64,000 bases of DNA from Sedimenticola hydrogenitrophicus (GTDB lineage: Bacteria > Pseudomonadota > Gammaproteobacteria > Chromatiales > Chromatiaceae), in assembly GCF_025175675.1 (NCBI RefSeq), contig NZ_JANIOA010000001.1:62001-126000 (forward strand), in the 5' to 3' direction. The position numbers were made by a program, and so were the translations under genes. The notes beneath the pieces are model-generated. The model made no database searches, had not been told where the DNA came from, and was given only the letters and a program-made list of their open reading frames with translations. Below, one piece after another: positions 48,483 to 57,952 of the stretch. How positions within the stretch are numbered: the first letter of the stretch is position 1; every line of letters begins with the position of its first letter.

Positions 48483-49064
48483 ATGAAAGAGTACGCGCTC
48501 ATCCTTGTCAGTACCGTACTGGTCAACAACTTCGTTTTGGTGAAGTTCCTTGGCCTCTGCCCCTTCATGGGCGTCTCCAAGAAACTGGAGACGGCGGTCG
48601 GCATGGGCATGGCCACCACCTTTGTACTCACCCTCTCCTCCATCTGCAGCTACCTCGCCAATGAGTATCTGCTGGCCCCGCTGGGACTGGAGTACCTGCG
48701 TACCATCACCTTTATCCTGGTGATCGCCGCGCTGGTGCAGTTCACCGAGATGGTGATGCACAAGACCAGTCCGGTGCTGTATCAGCTGCTGGGCATCTTC
48801 CTGCCGCTGATCACCACCAACTGCGCGGTGCTGGGTGTCGCCCTGCTCAATGTCCAGGAGCAGCACGGCTTTATCGAATCCGGCCTGTACGGTTTCGGGG
48901 CCGCGGCCGGTTTCTCCCTGGTACTGGTGCTGTTCGCCGCCATGCGCGAGCGGGTAACCGTCTCCGATGTGCCGGTCCCCTTCCAGGGCGGCGCCATCGC
49001 CATGATCACGGCCGGGTTGATGTCGATTGCCTTCATGGGCTTTTCCGGCCTGGTGGCGAACTGA
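48483..49064 (+). CDS. rnfA: Ion-translocating oxidoreductase complex subunit A
   Basis: A 193-residue, six-helix membrane subunit of the Rnf complex, identical in length to the E. coli protein. [20 protein letters not shown] and [17 protein letters not shown] carry the two conserved Cys-containing half-channel motifs shared with RnfE/NqrD/NqrE. RnfA and RnfE together bind an intramembrane [2Fe-2S] cluster. It is the first gene of rnfABCDGE. Confidence 0.96.
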   Translation: MKEYALILVSTVLVNNFVLVKFLGLCPFMGVSKKLETAVGMGMATTFVLTLSSICSYLANEYLLAPLGLEYLRTITFILVIAALVQFTEMVMHKTSPVLYQLLGIFLPLITTNCAVLGVALLNVQEQHGFIESGLYGFGAAAGFSLVLVLFAAMRERVTVSDVPVPFQGGAIAMITAGLMSIAFMGFSGLVAN

Positions 49065-49076
49065 GGTGGCGTCGGT

Positions 49077-49649
49077 ATGCTGATAGCGATCGCCGCCATT
49101 GCCCTGCTGGCACTCGCCTTCGGCCTGTTGCTCGGCTACTCCTCCATCCGCTTCCAAGTGGAGGGGGACCCGATTGTCGAGAAGATCGAGGCACTGCTGC
49201 CCCAGACCCAGTGTGGACAATGCAACTTCCCCGGCTGCCACGCCTATGCCGAGGCCCTGGCCAATGATGAGGCCGAGATCAACGCCTGCCCGCCAGGCGG
49301 CGAGACCACCATGATCGCCCTGGCCGATCTGCTGGGCAAGGACCCGATCCCGCTGGAAGGCGCCGCCGCCGAGGAGAAACCCAAGGCCGTTGCAGTGATC
49401 CGGGAGAACGAGTGTATCGGCTGCACGCTGTGCATCCAGGCCTGCCCGGTGGACGCCATCCTGGGTTCGGCGAAGCATATGCACACGGTGATCCGTGGCG
49501 AGTGCACGGGTTGCGAGCTGTGCCTGCCGCCCTGCCCGGTGGAATGTATCGACATGGTGCCGCTTGAAGTCAACACCGGTAACTGGAAGTGGCCGTTCCC
49601 GGGGGAGACCCACCCCAGCGATACGCTCGCCACCGCCTCCGGGAGCTAG
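49077..49649 (+). CDS. rnfB: Ion-translocating oxidoreductase complex subunit B
   Basis: A 190-residue iron-sulfur subunit. One N-terminal membrane helix is followed by a Cys motif for a [4Fe-4S] cluster ([19 protein letters not shown]) and then two ferredoxin-type clusters, [16 protein letters not shown] and [16 protein letters not shown]. It passes electrons between the soluble ferredoxin side and RnfC or the membrane subunits. It sits 12 bases after rnfA. Confidence 0.96.
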   Translation: MLIAIAAIALLALAFGLLLGYSSIRFQVEGDPIVEKIEALLPQTQCGQCNFPGCHAYAEALANDEAEINACPPGGETTMIALADLLGKDPIPLEGAAAEEKPKAVAVIRENECIGCTLCIQACPVDAILGSAKHMHTVIRGECTGCELCLPPCPVECIDMVPLEVNTGNWKWPFPGETHPSDTLATASGS

Positions 49650-49658
49650 AGAAGCGAT

Positions 49659-51395
49659 ATGCAGCATTCCGTGCAAAAGCAGCAGAAGCATACCCTCTAC
49701 CGGTTCAACGGGGGATTGCACCTGCCGGAAAACAAAAGCCAGTCGCTCAAGCTCCCCCTGGAGAAGGCCGTACTACCGAAACGCCTGATCGTACCGCTGC
49801 AGCAGCATATCGGCGAGGGCGCCGAGCCGCTGGTCAAGGTCGGTGACCAGGTACTCAAGGGCGACATGCTGGCCAAACCCCATGGCTACGTCAGCGCCCC
49901 GGTACATGCCCCCTCCTCGGGGACGGTGGTGGCGGTCGATATCCTGCCCATTGCCCACCCCTCCGGCCTGCCCGCGCCCTGCGTGGTGATCGAGACGGAC
50001 GGCCAGGAGCGCTGGGGCAACCAGCTGGAGCCCATGGCCGATTACCAGCACGCCGACCTCTCCCTGTTGCGCGAACGCATCCGCAACGCCGGCGTTGTCG
50101 GCCTGGGTGGCGCGGCCTTCCCCTCCAGCGTCAAGCTGACGCCGGGGCTGGAAAACCCGATTGACACCCTGATCATCAACGGCGCGGAGTGCGAGCCCTA
50201 TATCACTTGCGATGACCTGTTGATGCAGACTCAGGCGGAGAAGATCCTGATCGGCGTCGGCATCATCCGCCGGCTGGTGGGTGCCGGGCGCTGTCTGTTC
50301 GGCATCGAGGACAACAAACCGGAGGCGATCCGCCGGCTGCGTCAGGCGGTCGCGGAAGCGGGCCTGGAGTGGGCATCGATCATCGCCATCCCAACGCTCT
50401 ATCCGAGCGGCGGTGAAAAGCAGCTGATCAAGGTCCTGACCGGCAGGGAAGTGCCCTCGGGCAGCATTCCCGCCAAGATCGGCATGATCTGTCACAACGT
50501 GAGCACCGCCTTTGCCATCGCCGAGGCGGTGGTCGAGGGCCGACCGCTGATCTCCCGCTATGTCACCGTCACCGGCAACGGCGTCAGGCAGCCGAAGAAC
50601 CTGGAGGTGCTGATCGGCACACCGGTGGCGGAGCTGATTGCCCAGGCCGGCGGCTATACCGGGCAGGTGGCGAAACTGATTGTCGGCGGCCCGATGATGG
50701 GCTTTACCCTGAACAGCGATGAAGTACCCGTCACCAAGGCGACCAACTGCCTGCTGGCGGCCGACAGCAATGAAGCGCCCGATCCCGGGGTGGCGATCGC
50801 CTGCATCCGTTGTGGCCGCTGTGCCAGTGCCTGCCCGGCCAATCTGCTGCCGCAACAGATGTACTGGTATGCGCGGGCCAAGGATCTGGAAAAGGTGCAG
50901 GAGTACAATCTGTTCGACTGTATCGAGTGCGGCTGCTGCTCGCATGTCTGCCCCTCGCACATCCCCCTGGTGCAGTATTTCCGTTTTGCCAAGACCGAGA
51001 GCTGGGCCCAGGAGAAGGAGCAGCGCGCGGCGGAACGGGCACGCCAGCGGCATGAGGCCCAACTGGCCCGCAAAGAGCGCCTGGAAGCCGAACGCAAAGC
51101 CAAGCTGCGGCAAAAGAAAGAGGCACTGAAAAAACCTGCCGTGCAGAAGCCCGATGCGGCCAAGCTGGACGCGGGCACGGTGGATGCCGCCGACGCCGGG
51201 GATCCGAAAAAGGCGGCCATTGCCGCCGCCCTGCAGCGGGCCGCCGAGAAAAAGGCCCGGCTGGCCGAACAAGGCGTGGAACCAAAGAACCAGGCTGACC
51301 TCAGCGAACCCCAGAAACAGGCCATAGAAAGGGTGGATAAACGCAGGGCCAACAGCGACGCCAATTCCGTCACCTCGGAAAAGCAGGGTGGATAA
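49659..51395 (+). CDS. rnfC: Ion-translocating oxidoreductase complex subunit C
   Basis: A 578-residue peripheral subunit oxidising or reducing NAD(H). FNGGLHLPENK opens the family domain. The Rossmann-like FMN/NADH region follows (VVGLGGAAFPSSVKL, ECEPYITCDDLLM), then two [4Fe-4S] motifs CIRCGRCASACP and CIECGCCSHVCP. The C-terminal tail (about 455-578) is a charged Ala/Lys/Glu-rich coiled region, shorter than in the 740-residue E. coli protein but of the same kind; such tails vary widely. Confidence 0.96.
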   Translation: MQHSVQKQQKHTLYRFNGGLHLPENKSQSLKLPLEKAVLPKRLIVPLQQHIGEGAEPLVKVGDQVLKGDMLAKPHGYVSAPVHAPSSGTVVAVDILPIAHPSGLPAPCVVIETDGQERWGNQLEPMADYQHADLSLLRERIRNAGVVGLGGAAFPSSVKLTPGLENPIDTLIINGAECEPYITCDDLLMQTQAEKILIGVGIIRRLVGAGRCLFGIEDNKPEAIRRLRQAVAEAGLEWASIIAIPTLYPSGGEKQLIKVLTGREVPSGSIPAKIGMICHNVSTAFAIAEAVVEGRPLISRYVTVTGNGVRQPKNLEVLIGTPVAELIAQAGGYTGQVAKLIVGGPMMGFTLNSDEVPVTKATNCLLAADSNEAPDPGVAIACIRCGRCASACPANLLPQQMYWYARAKDLEKVQEYNLFDCIECGCCSHVCPSHIPLVQYFRFAKTESWAQEKEQRAAERARQRHEAQLARKERLEAERKAKLRQKKEALKKPAVQKPDAAKLDAGTVDAADAGDPKKAAIAAALQRAAEKKARLAEQGVEPKNQADLSEPQKQAIERVDKRRANSDANSVTSEKQGG

Positions 51396-51398
51396 CCA

Positions 51399-52442
51399 AT
51401 GCGTTTCAGCACGATAACTTCACCCCACAGCGCGCGCCCCAACAGCGTGAGTAGAACCATGCTGCTGGTTATCCTGGCGCTGCTGCCGGGTGCCGCCGCC
51501 ATGATCTGGTATTTCGGCTGGGGCGTACTGATCAACATGATCCTGGCCAGCGTCACCGCCGTGGCCTGCGAGGCGCTCGCCGTACGCCTGAGAAACCGGC
51601 CGGTGCTGCCGGTGATCAGTGACTTCAGTGCCGTCCTCACCGCGCTACTGTTGGCCGTCGCCCTACCGCCCTTGCTGCCCTGGTGGCTGACGGTGATTGG
51701 CGTCGCCTTTGCCATTCTGATGGTAAAGCAGATTTATGGTGGGCTGGGCTACAATCCGTTCAATCCGGCAATGGCGGCCTATGTGCTGTTGCTGGTCTCC
51801 TATCCGGTGCAGATGACCACCTGGCTACCGCCGGAGATGCTCAATGAACATCCCCTGACCCTGCTGCAGAGCGCCAGCGTCATCTTTACCGGGGCCCTGC
51901 CGGCGGGGCTCTCCTGGGATGCGCTCACCATGGCTACGCCGCTGGATGCCATGTTCACCCAGCTCGATCAGAGCCGGATGCTGAGCGAGATACTCGCCCA
52001 GCCGCTGTGGGGAGACTTTGGTGGCCGCGGCTGGGAGTGGGTCGGCAACTGGTATCTGCTGGGCGGCCTGTTCCTGCTCTACAAGCGGGTCATCAGCTGG
52101 CACATCCCGGTCTCCATGCTGGGCAGTCTGCTGGTGATCGCCATGCTGTTTCACTTCCTCGACCAGGAAGCCTATCCGTTCGGCATGTTTCACATTTTTA
52201 CCGGCGGCACCCTGCTCGGTGCCTTCTTTATCGCCACCGACCCGGTGTCGGCCTGCACCACCAGGAAGGGGCAGCTGGTGTACGGCGCCTGCATCGGCCT
52301 GCTGGTGTTCATCATCCGTACCTGGGGCGGTTATCCCGATGCGGTGGCCTTCGCCGTGCTGTTGATGAACATGGCGGCACCGACCATCGACTACTACACC
52401 CAGCCGAGGGCCTTCGGCCATCAGGGGGCGGGGCGTGATTAA
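51399..52442 (+). CDS. rnfD: Ion-translocating oxidoreductase complex subunit D
   Basis: A 347-residue membrane subunit with about nine or ten helices. The covalent FMN site is the Thr in IATDPVSACTTRKG, and FTGGTLLGAFF precedes it. LGYNPFNPAMAAYVLLLVSYP is a conserved RnfD/NqrB motif. It begins three bases after rnfC and overlaps rnfG by eight bases. Confidence 0.95.
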   Translation: MRFSTITSPHSARPNSVSRTMLLVILALLPGAAAMIWYFGWGVLINMILASVTAVACEALAVRLRNRPVLPVISDFSAVLTALLLAVALPPLLPWWLTVIGVAFAILMVKQIYGGLGYNPFNPAMAAYVLLLVSYPVQMTTWLPPEMLNEHPLTLLQSASVIFTGALPAGLSWDALTMATPLDAMFTQLDQSRMLSEILAQPLWGDFGGRGWEWVGNWYLLGGLFLLYKRVISWHIPVSMLGSLLVIAMLFHFLDQEAYPFGMFHIFTGGTLLGAFFIATDPVSACTTRKGQLVYGACIGLLVFIIRTWGGYPDAVAFAVLLMNMAAPTIDYYTQPRAFGHQGAGRD

Positions 52443-53085
52443 ACATCCGGTCTCCGTGGCCGGCATTCTGCTGGCCCTGTTTGCGACAGCGGGCACCGCC
52501 CTGGTGGCGGTGACCAACAACCTCACTGCGGAGAAGATCGCCGCCAACGAGCGCGAGGCGCTGCTGCAGAGCCTGACCGCGCTGGTACCGGCGGAGACTA
52601 TCGACAATGACATCGCCACCGATACCCGCCTGGTGTCACAGAAAGCCCTGCTGGGCAGCGACCAGACCCTGGTCTATCTGGGGCGCAAGGAAGGCAGCCC
52701 CGTAGCGGCGGTCTTCTCCTCCGTGGTACCCAACGGCTACAGCGGGCCAATCAAACTGCTGGTGGCGGTAAATACCGACGGCACCCTGGGCGGTGTCAGG
52801 GTGGTGGCTCACAAGGAGACCCCCGGACTGGGCGACAAGGTGGAAGAGAGCCGCTCCGACTGGATCTTCTCATTCGATGACAAGTCGCTCTCCAACCCGG
52901 CGCTGTCGGGCTGGAAAGTGAAGAAGGATGGCGGCCAGTTTGACCAGTTCACCGGCGCCACCATCACCCCGCGAGCCATCGTCAACGGCGTCAAGAATAC
53001 CCTGTTGTATTTCCAGGAGCACGGCAAGGCGCTGTTTTTGAAAGCAGATGGCGCAACCCCAGACAAGGCACCCAAAGATGAGTGA
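52435..53085 (+). CDS. rnfG: Ion-translocating oxidoreductase complex subunit G
   Basis: A 216-residue subunit with one N-terminal membrane anchor and a periplasmic FMN domain. The covalent FMN attachment Thr is in [34 protein letters not shown] is a second signature of RnfG/NqrC. The GTG start lies within the end of rnfD, and the gene overlaps rnfE by eight bases. Confidence 0.95.
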   Translation: MIKHPVSVAGILLALFATAGTALVAVTNNLTAEKIAANEREALLQSLTALVPAETIDNDIATDTRLVSQKALLGSDQTLVYLGRKEGSPVAAVFSSVVPNGYSGPIKLLVAVNTDGTLGGVRVVAHKETPGLGDKVEESRSDWIFSFDDKSLSNPALSGWKVKKDGGQFDQFTGATITPRAIVNGVKNTLLYFQEHGKALFLKADGATPDKAPKDE

Positions 53086-53776
53086 GACAAGCTACGGCCG
53101 ACTGATCCGTGATGGCCTCTGGAGCAACAACCAGGCCCTGGTGGCACTGCTGGGTCTGTGTCCGCTGCTGGCGGTGACCAATACCGCGATCAATGGCCTC
53201 GGCCTGGGCATCGCCACCACCGCGGTGCTGGTGCTGTCCAACGCCACCGTATCGTTGATCAGAAACCTGGTACGTCCGGAAGTCAGGCTGCCGGTGTTCG
53301 TCATCGTCATCGCCTCCTTCGTCACCGCCGTGGAACTGAGCATGAATGCCTGGTTCCATGACCTCTACAAGGTACTGGGCATCTTCATCCCGCTGATTGT
53401 CACCAACTGCGCCATCATCGGTCGCGCCGAGGCCTTCGCCTCGAAGAATCACCTGTTGCCGGCGATTGTCGATGGTCTCTCCATGGGCCTGGGATTTACC
53501 TGTGCACTGGTAGCGCTCGGTGCCATGCGGGAGTTGCTCGGTATGGGCACGCTGTTCTCACAGGCCGATCTGATGTTCGGCGCAATTGCTGCCGACTGGT
53601 CTTTCAGTCTCGGGGCGAATTTTCAGGGCATGCTACTGGCCATCCTGCCGCCCGGCGCCTTTCTGGGCATGGGTCTGATGATCGCGCTGAAGAACATCAT
53701 CGACGGCAGACAGCGGAAAGCCCAACCGGCCAAGGCTGAGGCCGCGCCGGCCGGACTGGAGTCCGGGGCCACCTGA
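53078..53776 (+). CDS. rnfE: Ion-translocating oxidoreductase complex subunit E
   Basis: A 232-residue, six-helix membrane subunit homologous to RnfA. It has [20 protein letters not shown] and [19 protein letters not shown], with the conserved Cys residues. ATG 53078 ([13 protein letters not shown]) is chosen over an upstream in-frame start inside rnfG by family alignment. It ends the rnf operon; instead of nth following directly, an F5 repeat and a hybrid kinase on the opposite strand intervene. Confidence 0.95.
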   Translation: MSETSYGRLIRDGLWSNNQALVALLGLCPLLAVTNTAINGLGLGIATTAVLVLSNATVSLIRNLVRPEVRLPVFVIVIASFVTAVELSMNAWFHDLYKVLGIFIPLIVTNCAIIGRAEAFASKNHLLPAIVDGLSMGLGFTCALVALGAMRELLGMGTLFSQADLMFGAIAADWSFSLGANFQGMLLAILPPGAFLGMGLMIALKNIIDGRQRKAQPAKAEAAPAGLESGAT

Positions 53777-53779
53777 TTC

Positions 53780-53918
53780 GAACCACGGATACACACAGAT
53801 GGACACAGATGGGGTAGGTCACACAGCGCGTGGCCATGCACGTTCATGACCTCCAGCGTACGACAGTCGGGCTGTAGCGATGCTTGCTTAACCAAGAATC
53901 CGTGTTTATCCGTGGTTC
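53780..53918. repeat. F5 element between rnfE and the hybrid kinase gene
   Basis: GAACCACGGATACACACAG at the left and GAATCCGTGTTTATCCGTGG, then TTC, at the right are inverted ends of the F5 family (other copies at 2559, 5026 and 23484). The interior is unrelated to the other copies. It fills the gap between two convergent genes and could form a shared 3' hairpin. Confidence 0.72.
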
Positions 53919-53946
53919 TCCTTGAGAAAGTACTGAATCCGCAGCA

Positions 53947-56031
53947 CTAACTCCTATAATCCTTAGGGCCGCCGATCGTGGTGTAGCGTTCTATGGCCTG
54001 GCGCAATAACGACTCGTCCACCGGCTTGGCGAGAAAATCATCCATACCCGCCTCGGCACAGGACTTGCGAATATTGGAGGTGGCATTGGCGGTCAAGGCG
54101 ATGATCGGCAGCCGCCGGTCGCCCTGCTCCTGGCCCCGATATTCACGGGTAAACAGGATGCCGTCCATTTTCGGCATGCGCAGATCGACAAAGGCGATAT
54201 CGAAACGCTGGCGCAACGCCAGCGCCAACGCCTCCTCGCCGTTCCGCGCCCAGCTTACCCGGCAGCCGATCCCGGCCAGCAGCGTACTCAGGACCCTGGC
54301 ATTGATTTCATTGTCCTCGGCCATCAGCACATTGATCGGCAGCTCCAGCGGCGGCGATGAAACGCGCTGCCCGCCCTGCTCCGGACAACCGCCCCGCCGC
54401 AACAACCGGCCGACATGGTTCAGCAGCTCGGATGATATGAAGGGCTTGATCAGGAAGTGGCTGGCCGGGTGGTTATCCGACAGCTTCCGTTCCATGTAAC
54501 CGAGATAGATGACGATCAGCTCACTCCCCAGGTGCTGGCGCAGAATCCTGCCGATTCGATAGACATCCTGCCCACCGGGAGAGTCCGCGATAATGGCAAA
54601 GTTCAGACCGCCCCCCCGCTCGGCACGTTGTATCAACTCGGAAAGCTCGCCAATATTGGATACACCATGGCAATGGATGCCCCGGGCAGCACACGACCGC
54701 CTGATGATTTCAAGAGAGCTCCTGTTGCGCTCGTATATCAGGGCACTGAAGCCGTCAAACCGGCATGTGCGATCGGTTGCCGGTGCGAGCGTCTGCCCAG
54801 CGAGCGGCAGTTGTACGCGAAATGTACTACCGGTTCCCGGACTGCTTTCCAAAGTAACCTCCCCATCCATCAGCTGGATCAGGCGCTTGGTGATCGTGGT
54901 GCCGAGCCCCAGCCCCCCATGGCCACGCGTTGAGGAGGCATCGGCCTGCCAAAACCGCTCAAACAGCTTCTGCTGCTGCTCCTGCGGGATACCGATGCCG
55001 GTATCCCTGACCGCGATCACCAGGCGCTGATGGCCCTCTTCGCGGTCATCCGCCAGGGTTGCCGACAACTCAATCTCACCCGACTCGGTGAACTTCAGGG
55101 CGTTGGAAAGCAGGTTGCAGAGTATCTGGCGTAATCGCAGTTCATCATAATAGAGCTGTGCCGGAACCGCTTCATCGACACGGCAGATGAGTTCCAGCCC
55201 CTTGTCCAGCGCCTGATGGGAATGGGTCAGGCTGATATCCCGGAGCAGTCCGCGGATATCGAACAGCTTTGGCTTCAGCACGAAACCCTCCGCGTCCATC
55301 TTGGAGAGGTCCAACACTTCGCTGATCAGGGAATCGAGAATATTTGCCGACGAGGCGATGGAGTCCAGATACTCCCGCTGTTCCAGATTCAGCGTGGTGT
55401 TCCCGAGCAGTTGCGACATCCCCACGATGCCGCTTAGCGGGGTGCGCAACTCATGGGTCATGCTGGAGAGGAAGATGCCCTTGGCCCGGTCGGACTGCTC
55501 CGCCTCCAGTCGTGCGGCATGCAGCTTGCGCAACAGGGAGTATTGATAGAGCGGCAGCAGAATCAGCAGCAGCAGAAAAAATATCACCTCGAAGGTGTAT
55601 TTCTCCCACTGCCCCAGGACGGTCAGCAGCAGGGTGTAGGCGAGGATACTCAACAGCGAGGCCGCCTTCAGATGCCGTTTGCCATAGCGTGTTCCATAGG
55701 AGATGAAAATCCAGATATAGAGCAGGTAAAAAGGGCTCACCACCTCCTTGGTCAGATAGATACACAGGCTGGTGGCGGAGACGTCGAGCAGCAGGGAAAG
55801 ATAGCGCCTGGCCTCCCACTCCGCCCGGTAGAATATGCTCACCAGCAGTAACAGAAACAGCAGCAGAAAACCGCCGAACAACAGGGAGTAGTCTCCCAGG
55901 TCGATGGCGTAATAATCCGACGCCGCGCCCAGGCCGATGTAGACGACGGCAAACAGCCAGATCGCCAGCCGCACCAGTGCGGACTGGAACTCGGGGTTCC
56001 TGAAAGTTGGAAGGTGCGGCCGACTGAGCAT
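53947..56031 (-). CDS. Hybrid sensor histidine kinase (RpfC-like layout)
   Basis: A 694-residue membrane kinase. Five or so N-terminal helices (about 20-175, e.g. LVRLAIWLFAVVYIGLGAAS) lack a large periplasmic domain. Then come HisKA with the phosphoacceptor His in SSMTHELRTPLSGIVGM, HATPase_c with NLLSNALKFTESG, DTGIGIP and GHGGLGLG, a degenerate receiver-like domain (about 430-545) and a canonical receiver with FVDLRMPKMDG. The order resembles RpfC, but no C-terminal HPt domain follows. ATG 56031 is chosen because GAGG lies six bases before it; a TTG 39 bases upstream has none. Ligand and partner are unknown; no response regulator gene is adjacent. Confidence 0.88.
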   Translation of the reverse strand: MLSRPHLPTFRNPEFQSALVRLAIWLFAVVYIGLGAASDYYAIDLGDYSLLFGGFLLLFLLLLVSIFYRAEWEARRYLSLLLDVSATSLCIYLTKEVVSPFYLLYIWIFISYGTRYGKRHLKAASLLSILAYTLLLTVLGQWEKYTFEVIFFLLLLILLPLYQYSLLRKLHAARLEAEQSDRAKGIFLSSMTHELRTPLSGIVGMSQLLGNTTLNLEQREYLDSIASSANILDSLISEVLDLSKMDAEGFVLKPKLFDIRGLLRDISLTHSHQALDKGLELICRVDEAVPAQLYYDELRLRQILCNLLSNALKFTESGEIELSATLADDREEGHQRLVIAVRDTGIGIPQEQQQKLFERFWQADASSTRGHGGLGLGTTITKRLIQLMDGEVTLESSPGTGSTFRVQLPLAGQTLAPATDRTCRFDGFSALIYERNRSSLEIIRRSCAARGIHCHGVSNIGELSELIQRAERGGGLNFAIIADSPGGQDVYRIGRILRQHLGSELIVIYLGYMERKLSDNHPASHFLIKPFISSELLNHVGRLLRRGGCPEQGGQRVSSPPLELPINVLMAEDNEINARVLSTLLAGIGCRVSWARNGEEALALALRQRFDIAFVDLRMPKMDGILFTREYRGQEQGDRRLPIIALTANATSNIRKSCAEAGMDDFLAKPVDESLLRQAIERYTTIGGPKDYRS

Positions 56032-56203
56032 CCCATGCCTCGGTTGATGGTTCAGAATAAAGTTTCGCAAAGGGGGTATACTACTTTATATCTGTTGATT
56101 ACTGAAATATGCTTATCCCCGAGCTTTCGGCGGGGTTGCGGAACGGCCAACCAGTGCACATTTAGCGGTCCCTGAAGCGGGTCGGCATGGTAAAATCCTC
56201 CCC

Positions 56204-56839
56204 ATGAACCAGGCAACCAGACGCGCCATCTTTGAACGCTTTCGGGAACAGAACCCTCATCCCACCACCGAGTTGAATTACCGCTCCGCCTTTGAACTGC
56301 TGATTGCGGTGATCCTCTCCGCACAGGCCACCGACAAGGGGGTAAACAAGGCCACGGAAAAACTCTATGCCGTGGCCAACACCCCCGAGGCGATGCTCGC
56401 TCTCGGTGAAGCGGGACTCAAGAACTATATCAAGACCATCGGTCTGTTCAACGGCAAGGCGAGCAACATCATCAAGACCTGCGAACAGCTGCTGCGGCGC
56501 CATCACGGCCAGGTGCCACGGGACCGGGCGGCACTGGAAGCGTTGCCTGGCGTCGGCAGAAAGACCGCCAACGTGGTGCTCAATACCGTATTCAGGGAAC
56601 CCACCATAGCGGTCGACACGCATATCTTCCGGGTGGCCAACCGCACCCGGATAGCCACCGGGAAAAATGTACTCGAAGTGGAAAAGAAGCTGCTGAGAAA
56701 CATACCCGGGGAGTTTCTGCTGGATGCGCACCACTGGCTGATCCTGCATGGACGCTACACTTGCCTGGCTCGCAGCCCACGCTGTGGTTCATGCATCATC
56801 GAAGACCTGTGCGAATTCCGCGACAAGCGTCTGGACTGA
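56204..56839 (+). CDS. nth: Endonuclease III
   Basis: A 211-residue DNA glycosylase/AP lyase, the same length as E. coli Nth, removing oxidised pyrimidines. The helix-hairpin-helix with catalytic Lys is LPGVGRKTANVVLN, the catalytic Asp is in AVDTHIFRVANR, and the C-terminal [4Fe-4S] ligands are spaced C-x6-C-x2-C-x5-C in the segment CLARSPRCGSCIIEDLCEF. It commonly follows rnfE directly in gammaproteobacteria; here 2.4 kb intervene. Confidence 0.97.
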   Translation: MNQATRRAIFERFREQNPHPTTELNYRSAFELLIAVILSAQATDKGVNKATEKLYAVANTPEAMLALGEAGLKNYIKTIGLFNGKASNIIKTCEQLLRRHHGQVPRDRAALEALPGVGRKTANVVLNTVFREPTIAVDTHIFRVANRTRIATGKNVLEVEKKLLRNIPGEFLLDAHHWLILHGRYTCLARSPRCGSCIIEDLCEFRDKRLD

Positions 56840-56852
56840 GGGTTTCGGGATA

Positions 56853-57284
56853 ATGTTTGGCAATGATCGAAATCAGATGCGCCGTTTCTATACCGAATCC
56901 TGGCGCAAAGCCCGTGCCGGGGAGGAACTCATCCCGCTGGAGCGGCTGCTGGCCGGAGTCATCCAGCAGCATCCGGAATATCACGCCCTGCTGGAGGCCC
57001 CGGAGAGCGCACTGGAGAAGGACTTCCTCCCCGATGCTGGCGAGACCAACCCCTTTCTGCACATGGGGATGCATATCAGCCTGCAGGAACAGATCGGCAC
57101 TGACCGCCCGCCCGGAGTACGTCAGCTCTATCAGCAGGTGGTGCGGCGGATCGGTGACAGCCACGAGGCGGAACACCGGATGATGGAGTGTCTGGGCAGG
57201 ATGCTCTGGGAGGCACAACGGGAAAACCGCCTGCCGGACGAACAGGCCTACCTGCGGTGCCTGCGGCGGCTGGCGGAAAAATAG
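56853..57284 (+). CDS. DUF1841 family protein
   Basis: A 143-residue protein beginning MFGNDRNQMRRFYTESWRKA and containing LIPLERLLAGVIQQHPEYH and NPFLHMGMHISLQEQ, the hallmark segments of DUF1841. It is cytoplasmic, mostly helical, with conserved His residues and no assigned function. ATG 56853 lies 13 bases after nth; a longer frame overlapping nth is rejected. The nth-DUF1841 order recurs in related bacteria. Confidence 0.87.
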   Translation: MFGNDRNQMRRFYTESWRKARAGEELIPLERLLAGVIQQHPEYHALLEAPESALEKDFLPDAGETNPFLHMGMHISLQEQIGTDRPPGVRQLYQQVVRRIGDSHEAEHRMMECLGRMLWEAQRENRLPDEQAYLRCLRRLAEK

Positions 57285-57291
57285 CCGGCCA

Positions 57292-57900
57292 TCAACCGCC
57301 GCCGTTCAACTCCAGCGCCTGGCGTGCCTTGCGTAGCTGTGCACCCTGTTTCTGGATGACATGCTGAATCAGTACATCCCGGTCCCGGCCCCGGATATTG
57401 AGGAAATTGGTGCGCAAACGGTGGGCACGCCCGGAAGCGTCGGCCTCCACGGCATCGCAGCCCACCACCTCGGCAAAGCAGAGGATGCCGGCATAGGAGG
57501 GCATCAACAGAATCTTCAGTTCCAGAATCGACCCGGGCTCAACAAATCGGGAAGTCTGGAAGGAGATACCCGAGGCACTGAGATTGACCGCCTGGGTCGG
57601 CTGACTCAACAGTTCGGTGCTCTGGGTCAACAGTGCGCGCCCCAGGATCTCGATCTTCTTGTCCAGCGACTTCAGATAGGCGGCAATCTCCGGGCGACTC
57701 AGCTCGATTTTATGCAGCGTCCCCGTCATCTCCTGGGTCACGGCGGTCAGGCTGCTGAGCACGGTGAAATCACTGTCCACTTCATTTTCCAGACGCTCAA
57801 CAGCGGCCGGCAGGCTGTCCGCCGGAATCTGCCGATAACTCAGACTGAGGCTATCGTCGATACGAAAAAACTCTCTGCGCTCATCCCGCTTGTAATTCAA
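57292..57900 (-). CDS. PilZ-domain protein with long helical insert
   Basis: A 202-residue protein. The PilZ c-di-GMP motifs are present but far apart: an Arg-rich RxxxR-like segment at residues 7-13 (ERREFFRID) and NLSASGISF near residue 106. Between them about 80 residues of predicted helix (AAVERLENEVDSDFTVLSSL; IAAYLKSLDKKIEILGRALL) interrupt the barrel. This layout resembles oligomeric PilZ variants with inserted helices. The start is TTG 57900 with GGGAG upstream. It follows pomB by 52 bases on the same strand, so it may link c-di-GMP to the sodium motor. The stop is seven bases from that of the convergent DUF1841 gene. Confidence 0.82.
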   Translation of the reverse strand: MNYKRDERREFFRIDDSLSLSYRQIPADSLPAAVERLENEVDSDFTVLSSLTAVTQEMTGTLHKIELSRPEIAAYLKSLDKKIEILGRALLTQSTELLSQPTQAVNLSASGISFQTSRFVEPGSILELKILLMPSYAGILCFAEVVGCDAVEADASGRAHRLRTNFLNIRGRDRDVLIQHVIQKQGAQLRKARQALELNGGG

Positions 57901-57952
57901 CGCCCGCTCCCGAATAGACCATTCCTTAATTTAGGACCTGACGCCGTTTGTA

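Noticed and set aside
49773-51272. 499-codon ORF antisense to rnfC
   Set aside because: Overlaps a complete rnfC with both cluster motifs; no ribosome-binding site or family signal.
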